A DNA stretch of 64,000 bases from Rhodanobacter spathiphylli B39. Its GTDB lineage: Bacteria > Pseudomonadota > Gammaproteobacteria > Xanthomonadales > Rhodanobacteraceae. How positions within the stretch are numbered: position 1 is the first letter of the stretch; each line of letters opens with the position of its first letter. The notes beneath the pieces are model-generated. The model saw only the letters and a list, made by a program, of their open reading frames with translations, was not told the origin of the DNA and ran no database searches. A program made the translations under genes and the position numbers. Location of the stretch: the NCBI RefSeq assembly GCF_000264295.1, contig NZ_AJXT01000006.1, positions 62,001 to 126,000 of the forward strand, given 5' to 3'. Shown here piece by piece: positions 63,767 through 64,000 of this stretch.

Positions 63767-64000
63767 TCAGGTTTGCCAGCTGCGCCACAGGCGCTCGAAG
63801 GCCGCGCGGGTGCACTGGCCGGCTTCGTCGAATCCGAACAGCCCGGCGTCGTGGTGCAGGCCGAGCATCAGGGCGTAGATCTCGAAGGCGAGCTGGGCGA
63901 CCTCGGTGTCGCTGCGCAGGTGGCCCAGTTCGACCGCCTGGGCGATCGCCTTCTGCAACTCGTCGCGCCAGCCCGATTGCTGCCGCACCACGCCGTCGTG
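63767..64000 (-). CDS. TetR-family regulator, 5' part cut by window edge
   Basis: The last 77 residues and stop are in the window; the N-terminal helix-turn-helix lies beyond 64000. The visible part GWRDELQKAIAQAVELGHLR, VAQLAFEIYALMLGLHHDA and CTRAAFERLWRSW is the TetR ligand-binding C-terminus. It sits 10 bases upstream of the hydrolase gene and probably controls this operon. Confidence 0.85.
   Translation of the reverse strand, partial: HDGVVRQQSGWRDELQKAIAQAVELGHLRSDTEVAQLAFEIYALMLGLHHDAGLFGFDEAGQCTRAAFERLWRSWQT

Overview
The window is GC-rich, densely coding gammaproteobacterial DNA. The gene content points to the Xanthomonadales, most likely Rhodanobacteraceae (Rhodanobacter/Dyella-like): a TonB-dependent receptor with glycoside hydrolases, a fused isobutyryl-CoA mutase, PhoD, an M61 peptidase, many secreted or lipoprotein enzymes, and the interspersed palindromic repeats typical of that order. 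This is an inference from gene families; there is no rRNA or marker gene here to settle it. No tRNA, rRNA or CRISPR array was seen.

Region by region. 1-3951: a VOC-like exported protein and a Tat-exported alpha/beta hydrolase, divergent from an AraC regulator, then a methyltransferase. 4007-8459: a membrane protein joining a winged-helix DNA-binding domain, a Ser/Thr kinase and TPRs, then a lipoprotein, a cold-shock-like membrane protein and a zinc-ribbon protein. 8480-19715: serine hydrolase, TPR-GGDEF cyclase, exported peroxiredoxin, M61 peptidase, hemerythrin-like protein, acyl-CoA ligase, a LysR/pirin divergent pair and a secreted unknown. 19822-25454: GNAT, a lipoprotein-lipase-acidic protein operon, a GST and a DUF1176 protein. 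25525-34091: a glycan-uptake operon on the minus strand in the order TonB receptor, GH3, GH30, MFS. 34324-38783: an EEP-family phosphodiesterase, then a YCII/DGPF protein with an ECF42-type sigma factor, a second YCII protein, and DUF1801 and YdeI/OmdA proteins. 38871-52184: LysR with a lipocalin-like protein, PhoD, a deaminase-fold protein, a 2H phosphoesterase, AlkB-type monooxygenase, small membrane and lipoproteins, a DUF4336 protein and a PAS-SGDEF protein.

From about 53.1 to 58.9 kb the sequence becomes repeat-rich and then clearly AT-rich. Three C-terminal relics of REP-associated tyrosine transposases (RAYTs) lie in a row with their 3' tags, together with a decapitated AHH-type nuclease toxin tail that still has its Imm11 immunity gene, a PEGA-FISUMP protein, an IF2_N-like peptide ending inside a repeat, and three AT-rich genes of unknown function. 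This is an accessory island with signs of transfer. From 58972 the sequence returns to GC-rich core with icmF, whose reading frame carries two in-frame insertions of intergenic palindromic repeat DNA, and ends in a TetR-hydrolase pair.

The strongest systems-level signal is a shared promoter, TGTCSA-N17-CGTC, placed 40-53 bp upstream of three start codons (GST at 23744, YCII-ECF42 at 35428, the second YCII at 38783). It predicts a small ECF42 sigma-factor regulon spread over 15 kb.
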